Position numbers and translations under genes: made by a program
Notes under the pieces: generated by a model
Seen by the model: the letters and a program-made list of their open reading frames with translations, nothing else
Databases searched by the model: none
What the model was told of the DNA's origin: nothing
Source: Dasypus novemcinctus
Lineage: Eukaryota; Chordata; Mammalia; Cingulata; Dasypodidae
Direction: 5' to 3'
Assembly: GCF_030445035.2 (NCBI RefSeq)
Contig: NC_080699.1
Location: forward strand, 1,612,001-1,676,000
DNA: 64,000 nucleotides
Shown here: piece after piece, positions 11,020 through 24,400 of the stretch
Layout of the letters: every line of letters starts with the position of its first letter
Numbering within the stretch: position 1 is the first letter of the stretch

Positions 11020-12234
11020 TGGGGACACCCATCTTGTCCGCAGTCACACAGCTTGTAATTAAGTGACCAGTCAAGGTTCACACCTGCCCTCAACCATCCT
11101 GACTGGGCCACACCAGGCTGTGCTGCACCAGGTGTTCGCTGTGCGCAGGGGCCTCTGATTTTGTCTGGGCAAAGGCTGTGGTGGGTCAGCTTTCCTAGAG
11201 GATCAGTGGACAGGGTGGAGGGGCCACTCCAAACAAAAAAGCAGCGTTTGGAGCTTGAGACTTCAGCCTGTGTGGTGAAAACGACTTCCAGTGGGTGAGA
11301 AGTTACAGAAGGCGCAGGCAGGGCCCCCAGACGGGCTTGTCATAGAGGAGCCCGTCGGCTTCGGGGCGTGCCCGGTGAGGTCCTCGGGGAAGTGGGGAGG
11401 AGCGGAGCCCGCAGCCTGACTGCGCTCGCAGAGGAGCCACCGGGGCGCCCAGCCCGGGACGCTCAGCAAAGGCAAGAGTTCAGAGTCAGAGAAGAGTCCG
11501 CCGGGACACTGGCCCGAGAAAACCGAGTTTCAGAAGACGCTGGAGAAGGGCGATGCTCTTCAAGGGGGCGTCCCCGACGGCTGGTTGAAGCATGTCTGTG
11601 AGTGGAAGTTCAGTCGCCATGGCCGCGGGACAAATCCCCCGGACACGGAGGCATAAAGCCACCATTTTTACTCACAGAGGCGAAGGGGCAGTAGTGTAGA
11701 CGAGGCAAGAGGGCGGCAGCCTCTGCTCCATGACACCCGACGCCTCAGCTGGGCGCGGATCATCCAAGGCTCGTTGGCGGGTGTTTGGTGGTCGGTGCCG
11801 GGGCCCTGGGCTCCTCTCCAGGGGAGCACGTGGGCTCTGCAGGGACTTGTAGGGGCTTCCCCACAGCCAGGGCTGGGTTCCAAAGGGGGCACCCCAACCC
11901 AGAGAGAACCTTCCAGAAAGCCTGCCAACCTTTCTGGCCCAGCCTTGCAAGTTATCAGCGTCCCTTCTACCACATTTGCTTGCCAAGGTAGTTCCAAAAC
12001 CATACCCAGCTTCCAGGTTCACTTGATGGCCAGTGGCAAGACTCTGGAAAAACACATGCAACTGGAAATACGACTTTGACCGTTTTTGGAAAATGTCAAC
12101 TGTTGCAATGAAAAAGAGTTTCAACGTAGACTCCACATTGAGATTAAAATCTAAATGTACTTCTGTCCTCCATTTGGCAGCATAAGCTGGCGTTCTTCAG
12201 CCATAGTCTAGCTGCTTACATTTTTTAAAAAAGG
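11020..12234. other. Intergenic, no gene seen; possible MIR-like scrap near 11.0-11.1 kb
   Basis: The stretch around 11040-11075 (CAGTCACACAGCTTGTAATT) resembles the CACACAGCTAGTAA element of old SINEs. The rest is unassigned. Confidence 0.35.
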
Positions 12235-12259
12235 TTGATTGATTGATTGATTGATTTCC
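12235..12259. repeat. (GATT)n microsatellite
   Basis: About five to six copies of the tetranucleotide. Confidence 0.9.
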
Positions 12260-15013
12260 CCCACCTTGTGGTTTGTTCCAATTTGCTGTCTCTTTTCTGT
12301 GTCCATTTGCTGCCCTAAAGTTGGGCTAAGCAGGTGTGACTCTGCGTGAACTGGTAGCTCTTGTGCTTGGCAGGCCCTGGGGGCAGCAACGAGCAGGGGT
12401 GCAGCTGCCTGTTTGGCAGGCTGGACCTGGGGACGGCCCTCAGGCGTCACCAACACACAGGCCGTGGCGACCAGTCTCAGAGGCGTGGAGGAGGGTGCGG
12501 GGCAGGCGGCCGAGGCCGGGGCCGGCTGACGGGAGCTCAGTAGGTGCTACACCCGGGCGGTGGCCCCAAGGGGTCACCTTGACTGGATGGGCCACACCGG
12601 GCTGGCTGCATTCCGGGCCAGGCCACGAGACCCACACGCCCCTGTAGGGCCACCTACGTCCTGGGCGTCACCGTTTCCTGGCGGCGGGTTGCTGTCGGCC
12701 TGGGGAGGGGCGGGAACCCTGGCTAGTGACCACTTGGGGATGCACCAGGGGTGGCGGGAGGACAGCCTGCGGCCACCTCAGTTTCCACGTTGGAGCTGGT
12801 GGAAACGTGGAGGAAGACGAGGGCACGGCCCCTGCTCCTGGGGCCTCTGCTGGTTCCGTGACAGGTGCGCGCTCCCCCCGCGGCACGTCGCAGGAAGTTG
12901 TGTCATCACCCCGCCGAGGAGGAAGCAGGTCCGGGCGTGGCCTCGGCCGTCGCCAAGCGCTGAGGTTCCTTGGTGTCCCGGCGCCTTCCTGCCCAGGCGT
13001 CCTCCCGCGGGGCCGTCGGGGGGCTCCCGGCCTGCAGAGCCCGGCCCGGCGGCGCCTGTCCTGGGGGAGGCAGGGAGGGCCTCGCCGCCGCTCTTCCCAC
13101 CTGCCCCCGCCCCCGGCTGCTCGACTGCCCCTGCCCACCGCGGTACCACACCCGGGGCCCGGCTGCGGCTCCTCCCCAGCTTTGTCGCAGGAATCGGAAC
13201 CCGGGTACAGAGATTCCACTGGCCATAGAGAACCGGACCAGACGCCCTTCCAGGAAAGCCAGGCTCACGAGTGCGCGACCTCCAGTTTTGGGGGGCCCCT
13301 AGGTGTGTACAGGGGGTGGGACAGATGAATGGAGGAAGAGAAAGAGCCGGGCAAGGAGTTGCTTTTTAAGTATTCTTCAACTAAGTATTCTTCAAATACA
13401 CCCAGGTCTTCTCGCTTCTCTGTGCCTTGGTTTCTAATCCTCGTGACTGAACAATCCCTGCCCAGGCCACACTACTGCCCAAGCCGAGCCTGGGGACCAA
13501 GGCACTATGGCAGGACAAAACAGCTCCCAAACCTTCCGCCGGTCCCTGCGACGGGCTGCCAGGGCAGGTAGGAAGAGGCCATGTCTGAAGTCCTACTACG
13601 TGCCTCCTTTTATCTTTCACTAATTCCCACAAAACTCCCTCAAGCTTGTTACTCTCGTTCCACAGGTGAGAGGGCTAATGAAGACGAAGTGCAGTCAGGG
13701 TTAATCCTGGCCCCACTCTGGGAAAGGTTGTATACTTGCTCGTTTTTTAACTTTTCCTACTCAGCTGAACACAACGCCTACGAGCAGCTGATAAAATGAA
13801 GTAATGCAGAGAAAGCCACGTGGTGAGTAAAGCCTAAAGGAGAGCTGGCCTCCCCCCGGGGCCTGGCTTCAAAGCCGCTGGCTCCTCCACTCAGCATCGG
13901 CCCCTGAAGGAGCAAAGCGGACCCTCAAGCACCCCAACATGAGGCTCCCTGCGGGGAAGGAGCCCCGCGTTGTGGCCGAGGAAGCCGTCCCTGCTGTGAA
14001 GCTCAAAGCTCACAAAGCTCAAAGCTGGGTCTGTGACTGTTGGTGTTTACACTCAGTCACAGGGAAAGGGAAAGCCTGGAAATTAGCTTTCCTGAATCTT
14101 TTAAACATCTCCTTTTTAGCCCAAACAGGCTCAAACAGGGACTCTGAAATAAATGCGTCTTAGAGTAACAATGCACCCAACTCAGACCCCTGGGTATGAG
14201 TCACACACTTCTGTAAGTGCTGGCTCTTCTCTTTGGGACATTTACCCAGTTCCAAGAAACAGCCGGGGACCTTGTGCTGGCACGTTTAACACGTATTTTT
14301 AAAGCACCTGTACATGGCCCATCATGTGTGAACTCCACGGTCCTGATCAAGTTATGAGCATTGTTTTCAACTCTGAACGACCAAGTACTTCCTTTATGTT
14401 CCTTGTGCCAAAAGCTGGGTTTGAAAACAGAGCATGAACTTGGAGTGGAGACCTGGACTCCGTGTGTAACTTACTCGAGTTAGGCCACAACCCGGGCCAC
14501 GCTTCGTGTGGGGCAAGCGCTGGGGCAGCGCATACCGTCTTCAGAGAAAGGGATTTAAACAAATGAGCGGCCAGTGGTCAGTAACCTGCCATTTGTTTCA
14601 AAATCTGATCTCCACCTTTGTCAAGCTCACACCATTCACAGCCGAGGGGGCCTATGAGGGTTTCTACCTGTGGACGGTCCCAAACGTCCTTCCAAAGTGG
14701 CAGCCTTAAACCACAGCCCAGGTTTAGGGAAACTCCATTTCCCATACAGCTTTTGAGTCCAGCTGTGTGTGCTCCCCCTGCCCACCTCCCACGGATATGC
14801 TCTCCAAGACATCACACAAACAAAACCCTACTTCCAGAAGGCTTTGTGTTGAGTTTAAACTCTCCAAGCCTTTGAATCTGCGTCAGTATGCAAACTCTGG
14901 CGAATTCAAGAGAAACACGGCAAATGAGTGTCTAGAACACGGACATTTTGTAAGGTGCATGAATTACAACAAAAAGTTGGGGACATGGAGTTGGTATTTA
15001 AATTACTAAAGTG
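12260..15013. other. Intergenic region downstream of CWC15
   Basis: GC-rich to ~13.3 kb, then of average composition. No gene motif is found. A 15-base direct repeat (TAAGTATTCTTCAA) is at about 13,367-13,397. Unassigned. Confidence 0.4.
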
Positions 15014-15019
15014 TTTATT
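15014..15019 (-). promoter_or_regulatory. CWC15: Poly(A) signal AATAAA for CWC15
   Basis: AATAAA on the minus strand lies 268 bases past the stop codon. It gives a 3'UTR of roughly 290 bases, assuming cleavage 15-25 bases further. The stretch 15020-15286 is AT-rich with no repeat that I recognise. Usage is inferred. Confidence 0.6.
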
Positions 15020-15286
15020 ACAAGCTAGGTTCCTTTTTCCCATATTAAAAAAAAAGAAAACATATGCCTGGGAACATTCAAAGAATAGAAATTGGGTTAA
15101 ATCAATTCCCAAGTCCATTACCAAAGAAAATATCACTAAAAGGTATTGTGGAACTTAAAAAAAAGGAAGCCAATGCACAATTTAGGGAGGGCAGGATTAA
15201 AAAACGAAATGAAAAACAACTGAAAATAAGCCAGAATGATCCTTTACACTTTACAGTCTTTTAATAATCAAGCACATAAAACTGTA

Positions 15287-15416
15287 CTACTTAATGTATT
15301 TCTCCATGAACTTTTTGTGAAATTCAGATCGCAGAGTATCGTTTACAAATCTTTTGTCTTTCTTCTGGTCATCAACACCTTTTGCACAGTTCTTGAAGAC
15401 AACATCGTCATCCCAC
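15287..15416 (-). CDS. CWC15: CWC15 last coding exon with stop
   Basis: The acceptor is TTCCTTGTAG. The exon completes Arg189 and reads [20 protein letters not shown] and on to [10 protein letters not shown], then TAG at 15289-15287. This C terminus is nearly invariant in animals, and no difference from the human protein that I recall is seen here. Confidence 0.97.
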
Positions 15417-18400
15417 CTACAAGGAAGAAAAGAACAGATAGTTCCCAAGAGGACAGAGTAGAAGGAAAAGTAAGCAGAATTTACATACTTCAGGCTTACT
15501 CTTACTATACCTGTTTTACATATTAACCTAGAAATATTTCTCACTTTACTAATTCAAATTTTAAAGAATGAAACATCTAAACTCTAAATGTGTTTCCTAG
15601 TGACACAGAACATTCATGTAACGCTCGTAAAGACCAGAACACCCAGTGCACCACGGAGCTGTCACCACGGGGAGGTGCTCCCGCGTGCTCAAGGGCGCGA
15701 CTGCCCAGCACTAAGCGGCTCCACATGCTGTCCTGACCGGGCAGGGCCTCTGCTGCTGCGGGGGGGAGGGGGCCAGTGCAGCTCTAGGGCCATTGTGAAA
15801 ACGGGGCAGAACCCTGGCGGTGAGACCTGGGAGCTGGAGGGGCCTCCCCTTCTGAAAGGATGAGAGAACTTGGGGGTGGGATGGAGAGGCTGATGAGGGA
15901 CACTGCTGCAGTCCAGCCGGGAGGCGGTGGCCCCACGTGAAGCTCAGCACAGGGCTCCACAGCGCCTTCCCCAAGGACCAGCCGACCCTCCTCCCACCCT
16001 GCGCTTCGTAAGCTTCCATCGTTCCCTGTATCACCACCTGAAGTACTAGACACAGAGCTTGCTATTTCTCTCCCATTCAGCCTCCCTGCCCACCCCCCCC
16101 ACACTCTGTGCAGGAAAGAGTGAACACGGAAGGCCTGAGCTTGCTTCCTTAGAAACCCCTGCTGGCAAGGAAGCCCACGGCCGGCGCTGCAGGGGGCTCT
16201 CAGCAGTGCTCCGCCATCGCTGCCCAGCTGCTGAGCAACGGGGCTCGTGCTGAACAAATGCTTTCCTCCTGGGGCCGCCGGGCAGGGGTGCTCACACAAC
16301 CAGCCCTGTCGCCCTGGGCCCTGAGTCTCGAGGGGACTTCCCAAGGCAGAGATGGCGCACACATGCCGCGGGGGACGTGCCAGGGCGACTCTCCCCGGGA
16401 GCCCTCCACAAGCCAAGTCTGAGTCCTGCTGGTGCACCTCTGAACGTGGAGGGCAGGAGGGACAGGACACCTAACGCCAGCCTGCTGGGGAGCAGGGCTT
16501 GGCGCTGCACTGGCCCTCATGCTTGCCAACACAGCTGTACTACAAACATTTGCTGAAAATAAGCTTTTCTTTCATTCTTCTTCCACTATTCCAAAATCCA
16601 ATAGCGATTACTACCAGGGAAGGTGGGGTTTTAGAAGTTTACATAATGTACACTTGCTATCCAACTCATAACCTGTGCACACATCCGCGTGCTGTGTACT
16701 ACCTTCTTTTAACCTTGAAGTTGGCCTGTGGCTGGGACGGGCCGGTGAGGTTAAGGAGGGGGTTTCCACTCAGAATGTTTTCCATCCGAATCCTTTCCTC
16801 TTCGGCTTTCTGTTCTTGTTCCTGTCAACGACAGAGGCAGATTCATTGATTTACATTAATTCCTAGGGTTAACTAACTTACAGAGCTCATACTAAAGAAG
16901 ACTGCCGTATTTACAGGGAAAACAGGTAAGCATCAAGTTAGGGTTTTTGCTTGTAAGACATATATCAGAAAAGTCTCACTTATCAAAACAAAATAATGTG
17001 GGCTTTTTGTTGTATTTCATGCTGACCATCATACACGCATTCCTTAGTCACCTTCAACTCTGCAATTCCATGAAATGCATAGTTAAATTTATTCCATTTC
17101 TTGAAGTACATATAAAATTACTTAAGACAGTACACCAATAAACATTCTAATAACTTAAGGACATATTAAATATCCACAAAATGTATTTAGCAAGGTTACT
17201 TATTATCTTAGGAAAGGGCTGTAGGCATTATAGTGAGTAGCAGTTGGTTTATAAACAGGATTGCGGCTGGAAAGGGTAGTCTAGGGATGTAAATGCCAAC
17301 TCAAAGAAAGCTAGAGAATAATCTAGGGACTGAACAACACAGTGAACCCGAGGTGGATGAGAATTGAGGTTGAGGGTACAAATGTAAGTGCCCGTCTCTG
17401 AACTAGAACTGATGTATATCACTTTTGCAGGGTGGTGGGAATGTGGAGAAGCATGGGAAAAATACGATGACTATAACCTACAGCCCACAGTGAACAGTGA
17501 CACTAGTATTCTTGCATCAGTGCCAAAGACACACTGTTAATAACACAGGGGTATGGAAAAATACGCCCAGTACACTACGGACCATGGTGAGTGGTAACAG
17601 TCTATGACGTTATCTCAATCTGTAACGCATGTTCCACAACGGTGTGTTGTGTTGGTGAAGGGGTGCACATTCTACACATGTGCATGACTGTTTTGTAAAC
17701 TCACAACTTCTGTAATAAAAAAATGTTTTTAAGGAAAGGAGGCTGTAGCTGTACACAGCTGAGATTAAACATGACTGTGAGTTACTAATAATGTAAACTG
17801 TGTCTCTAGGATCGATGACAAGTTATCATTAACCAAGAAATATTTCCTGAAGTAATACTACCTGGTAAAAAACTATATTAAGGTACATTTCTTCTAGTTT
17901 ACCTGAGATTCATCTGTTTTGTTCTTATGATTTACTTTATTTTTATACCTCTCATCTTACAGCACTTAAAGCATTCTTTGTTTCACTTATCATCAACTTC
18001 TTTTAACTGAAATCACCCTCAGAATTAGAAAAATAAAGTGACTTAACTCCTTAGTTACAACTTCTAGATATATCTGACTACATACTGTCTTAAAACAAAA
18101 ACAAATCCCACTATGCTGTGTTTTGGGGATGACAGAAATCAATGACTTAGTGGCTTAAAGTAAAAGGGAATGCCTGGAAGTCATTTAAAAAGTATTTTTA
18201 TTTGCAGTAGAACACCCAGAAAAATAAGCTAATTTTCCAAAAAGACAACTGATACTTTATTTTTAATATCCAAATGTGAACAGTGGATTTCATTTTTTTG
18301 AGGACAATTAACTGGGAGATCAGAAGATGCAATTTGCAGGAAAATACACAGACTAATTCTGTAGGTCACTGATTAGACCGTAAGCTTTCTGCAACTCCTG

Positions 18401-21400
18401 TGGCCATTGTTCCCACATCAACGACACAATTTCTTCCATTGCTAGAGTCACAACAGTTCTATAGTAGAATACCAGTAAGTCTGGGAGAGGGAAAAAGGCG
18501 TTGCCCTGAATGATACTGCAGGGACAGATGTAGGACATTATTTATCCTGCCATAACCCAATGAATGGACTGGGAGAGAGTGTAAACTAAACATAAACTAT
18601 AATCTATGCTGTGTAGCAATGCTCCAAAATGTACTCATCAAATGCAATGAATATACCACCTAATGCAAGAAGTTGTTGATGTGGGAGGAATGGGGGCGGT
18701 GTAGGGAGTGGGGTATACGGGAACCTCTTACATTTTTATTGTAACGTTTTGTGATTTATGTATCTTTTAAAAAAAAAGCAGTAATTTTTTTTCTTTTAAA
18801 CCAGCTTTCTAAAAACTATGTATTTACTTTCACCAATTACACAGTGCTGAACATGAACAGACAGTTCTCCGAGGTGCTCTGAGGTGCTGGTAAAACAGGT
18901 GTGATGCACACCGCCTGGCCTTCCTCGCCTGGGAGGACCCTTTCCTTTGAAGTAACCAGATGCCCGCCACACACAGCACTGAGAAACAAATGCTCGACAC
19001 CTCCAGGATGCACGAACAAGTGCAGGCCAAAGCCCTAGCACCTCATTTCTGTAATGCAGTTTCATCAGAGCACAGCTGCACCCCTTTGCTGACATATTGT
19101 CTAGGGCTGCTTCTGTACCACAGCAGCAGGTGAGGAGTTGCTGCAGAGACCTATGACTCTCAAGCCCAAAATATTTACCACCGGGTCCTTTACAGAAAGT
19201 CCATCCACTTCACACATAGGCTGGTTGGTTTGAAAATGTTATTCTGGGGCATCTCAAAACCCAGGCAACAGTAAGCCAGAAAGAGGAACAGGAACGAAAG
19301 AAATAAAACTGTCATTCAGGGAAGCGGACTTGGCCCAATGGTTAGGGCGTCCACCTACCACATGGGAGGTCCGCGGTTCAAACCCTGGGCCTCCTTGACC
19401 TCTGCAGAGCTGGCCCATGCGCAGTGCTGATGCACACAAGGAGTGCTGTACCACGCAAGGAGTCCTGTGTAGGGGAGCCCCACGCGCAAGGAGTGCATCC
19501 CATAAGGAGAGCTGCCCAGGGCGAAAGAAAGTGCAACCTGCCCAAGAGTGGTGCTGCATACACGGAGAGCTGACACAATAAGATGATACAACAAAAGAAA
19601 CACAGATTCCCAGTGCCACTGATAAGGATAGAAGGGGTCACAGAAGAATACACAGTGCTTGGACAGAGACAGCAGACAACTGGGGGGCGGGGGTGAAGGG
19701 GAGAGAAATAAATCAAAAATCTTTAAAAAAAAAAAAAAACCCAAAAACTGTCATTCAAACCCAAGAAGGATCGACGCATTTATTTAGAGAGATTACGTGA
19801 GCCTCACAAAATTCCAGGCCTTCTTGTCTAAAATGGTTATCATCCTCAGAGTCAATTTAAATTGCTTGTCTCTTTATGTATCCTGATGTTAGGCAAGCCA
19901 AAAGAATCAGAAATAGAGCAACTGCCCTCTAGTGGTGTGCAAGTGATATTAGAAATGCTTTAGAACTATTTTCAAAATTAGATAAAAATTATAATCACAG
20001 GAATTATGCTCTCCTGTTCCAAACTTTGCTGAGAAATGTACTTTAAAACACTTTTCTTTTTCCATCTAAATATTACCCCCGTCTTCAAAGCCTACTTCCT
20101 TTCTGAATTCTTCTCTGAGCCTGCCAATCCATATACTCTACTTCCCTAGGTTCCTAGCATTAACTTCTCCCCAAGTCTTTTTCCCTCTTTTCTTTTTTAA
20201 ACAGAACATTTCTTTGCTCAAATGAAATCTTACACAGAAAAAAGCTGAGCCACTCTGGTTGCGGGCAGACATCTCTGCTTGACCGTCTCTCAATGTTTCA
20301 AATTCCACATGTTCAAAACGGACCTCACAGCACCTCCACTACGCATGTCCAGCCTTCCGCATTCCCGAGATCCACATCTTAATGTGGCATTAGCATCTGC
20401 CCAGAAGCCTAGGGGCCAGCTCCGATGTCACATCCCGTCAGTCACCACATCTGGTCAATCTTACTTCCGTGGTGTCTCTGTTAGCATTTGTTCACTTTTC
20501 CTTTCAATTCCAATGCCTGTAACTCAGGTTAAGATTCTCATAATTGCACATGAAAATTACTGGAATAACCTTCTAACCATCTCTTCCCAATCCAGCTTCT
20601 ATACTTCTGCCAGTGACCTTTCTAAAATGCACATCCAACCTGAGCATCCTCCTGCTGAAACTGAACGGCTCCTGATACCCTTTATGGTGAAACCCAAGCT
20701 CCCTTTTAGCACGGTTCACAGGGCTGAGGCCCTGACCTGTGCTCGCCTCCTAGTTTCATGTGTTAAAACTCACTCAGGTTTAGTTATGCACCGCAGACCC
20801 ACAGTACCTTCATTCACAAAGTCAGCAAATACGATTCACCTGTCACTGACACACCACTATTACAGTGCCCTGAAAGTCACAGAAAAACTAAACCAAGCCA
20901 ATGTCAGCCAACAGCAACAAAGGCCTCCGGGCGGGCCTCCAGGCTTCAGTGGCCACGCTGGCTACACGCATAGTTCAAGACCCCACCGAGTCCTTTTCTG
21001 TTTTATCAGCAACAGTGGATCCTGCCCCCCTGCCACATATGCCTATTTCAACCAAAACTAACTCTTTCTGTACACTTCAAATAAAAAGTCTCATTAATTA
21101 AAGCACTTGTTGTAACAGCATTCTATGGTACAGCTATTGGGAGGGCTGACATTAAATCATTTGCGATGTTTTAAGTGCTTTTTAATCAAATGTGATGCAC
21201 TAATATGTAGGTTTATGTATTTATTCTAGGAACGTTGACTAGTAACATACTAGTCAATCAATCCAGTAAATGGTTTCAATTTCCACTTCTAACAGGATCC
21301 CATATAAAGTTCTATGCACTGAAGTTATACATTCAGCACTGAATTAAAGCTACATATCCTGTACTGCTAATCTTCTAAAGAAATGATTTCTGACTTCCAG

Positions 21401-24400
21401 AAGGAAAGCTTACTATCACCCCTTTAAATAAACTGCCAACATGAGAAATCCAATTGAAATCTGATTATCGCAAAAAAAGCCAAAAAATATTTCCAACTAT
21501 CTTTGATTTAGACAGTCTCTCTCCCATCGTGTAAATTTGTGGTCTCAGCTGTTTTAACTTGCCCTAGGTTATATAAAGTCTATTGAAAGACAGATGCAGA
21601 AAGAAGGGGTGGAGGTGAGTGAGAGAGGGACTCGTTACAACAGAGTTCTCTGCAGGCCACGACTATTCCCTACTGATCTCTGGTTGTTCTGACACTTAGC
21701 AGACACTAACAAAATGACCATTGAACAGATAGATGGATGAAGAACAATCTGATGAGTAATATTAGGTGTACCTGCACTACTTGGAAAGAATTTTTTAACA
21801 TAACCAGAAGACTTAAGATGTTCGAAAAATAACCAGATTTACAGCTCTACAGGTGCTGCAATATCTAGTCACCGTAAGGGAAATCTTGAGTGCAAGAAAA
21901 TATCACTTGAATTTGAAAAAACTTCTACCTTCGTATGCATGGGAAGACAAGGGGAACATAAATATTTAACATTTTGAGTTTACCTTCCTGGCCTGCTCTT
22001 CAGCTCTCTCTTTCTTGATTTTTTCCAGTTCTGCAAGAAGAGCTGCAGTATCATCATCATCACTCTCTTCTTCAAAATCTTCATCTTCATCTTCTTCCTA
22101 AGAAAGAATGGCAATGGTCCAGCAGATTTGAAAGAAAATACACATTACTCATTTTTTCCCACAGGAATTGTACTCATCTTTGGGGGGAGGGGTAGGATAA
22201 CCTTTCCTAGAAGAGAAGATAACTGCACTCAGACATGATGATTCAAATCAACAACTCACTAAAAAAATAAAATAAAACCCCGCAAGACAGACTAGGAATA
22301 CTTACTAAAATGTCAACCCCTGATGTGTTTCAGAGATTTTAACAGCATAAAGTACCTTTCACAGGAACACGGGAGTGTACATGTGAATATATTTCTAAAA
22401 TTAGAAAAGGAACACCTTCCACTGAAACACAGAACCTATGTATATGATATGTCACCCTGCGGGGCCAAATCATTTCACGTAGCTCAAAACAGCTTTAAGC
22501 TACAAAGTAAGGGTAATTAAAAAACCTTTAAAAGCGTACTAAATTCTGAAAAGAATCTCATATAGTCATTAACTCTCATAAAATTGTTCCTGATATAATT
22601 ACTTAATTACATTTTTAGTAACTCAATCTGAGTCAACCCTAGAATTAAATTGCTTATATATGTGCTTAACTAGAAGCAACCCATGAAAGGCCACTCGGAC
22701 TTTTCCAATGTAGAAAACAGCAAATTAATTACAGACCGTAGGGTCAAACAATTGTAATATTAACAGAAATACAAATCCTTAAAAATCTTCTGCTTAGATC
22801 ACGCTCCTCCCTTGGCCCAGAGAAAGCTGCCAAGTTCACTGTCCACCTGGAAGCATTCAGTGTGAACAGCCCTGTGGATATGACTCTATTTACAGTCTGT
22901 GTGACGAGTGCCCTCTGCATCTGCACACCACGGCAGCCCAACCTCCAGGTTTTAACGGATGAAATCGTTTTTTAGGGGAACATATCCTTTAATAGGCTAC
23001 TTTCTTATGTGTTCTTTAAAATTTGTTGTTCGTGAAAGTCAACCACAAGACTACTTTTTGCTTTAAAATGAACTAGAGTTTAGCACTGTCAGTCAGTAAA
23101 AATAACAGACAAAAGAAGGAAATGAACGTACATCTGTTAAAGGATCATCTGCATCGAGGTTGGCAGCAGGAATCTGGTCTAACCGAGGCTTCTTTGACAC
23201 TGAGGAAGAGGTTGTATGTTCTGGGGAAAAACAATCATCATGAAGCTTACTGAAACAAATACTACAATTCTTATAACATTTTAGAGACTTGTGGGCACAC
23301 AGGCAGCTGGGATCATACTGAGTACTGAGCACAGTCAACAGCTTCTCTCAGGAAATTCAGGAAAAAGAGCTTACGTATGCTGGAAATGTAAGAACAATAT
23401 TACATCTGATGCCTCTAGATGCTCTCCAATAGTCAGTAACAGGAATGGGAAAATGTGAGTTAGAAACCATGGGACCTTAAAAAGCCTGGCTGGTGTAAAC
23501 TATCAGAAAGCCCTTGACCTGAACAGACATGATGGCTACTGAGTATCTCCAAATCACCTGTTCATTCTCATATAGAAGCAAAAAAAGATGGAACTAAAAC
23601 AATTCTCAGATATCATCTCTAATCTAATCATTTAAGAAAGCGACACGGCTTACACCAGTAGTTAAAATATATACATTAATCTCTTTCAGTTTCAGAAGAA
23701 AAAAACTATCTCTAACATGTAATCTCATGAGACTAATGTCTGGGGCTGTGTTGGTACCTCGGGTTGGACGGTCCCTATTCTTTTCTCTTGCAGCAGCTCT
23801 CTCTCTCTCTTCCAATTCTCTCCTGAAGTCGCGGTTACGAACCTCCTCAGGGGCATCCTGAGTAGTTTGTCTAAAGGAGAAACAATCCAGGGCAAAAATG
23901 TTACTAAACAAACACATGTAGTAAGGGAGGCACTTCACAAAAGCAACCTCATTTGTCTCCAGGCTCTAAAGAGTAAAAGAGGGACTTACTGATATTCTAC
24001 TATGGAACTACTGTGACTTGTAATGGAAGAAATTTTAGTATTGATGTGGAGAAAGTGGCCACAGTAGCTGCTGGGGGCAGGGAGAGGGAAGAAGAGATGT
24101 GATGTGGGGGTGTTTTCAGGACTTGGAGTTGTCCTGAATGATGTTGCAGGGACAGATGCTGGACATTATGTGTCCTGCCATAACCCACTGGGTGGACTGG
24201 GGGGGAGTGTAAACTATAACGTGGACTGTTATCCATGTGGTACGGCGGTGCTCCGGGGTGTGTTCACCAAGGGAAATGAGTGTGCCGCAGTGGTGGGGGA
24301 GTTGTTGATGTGGGAGGAGTGAGAGGGAATGAGGGGTACATAGGAACTTCTTATATTTTTTGACGATAACATTAAAAAAAATAATAAAGTAAAAGAGGGA

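Noticed and set aside
19319-19400. tRNA-like A and B boxes suggesting a tRNA gene
   Set aside because: The head is followed by a SINE body, a poly(A) tail and target duplications. It recurs at 34.6, 58.8 and 59.3 kb.
20279-21061. 260-codon plus-strand open frame in the large CWC15 intron
   Set aside because: The DNA order matches an old L2-type LINE 3' region. The translated text has no known domain and the frame is likely chance.
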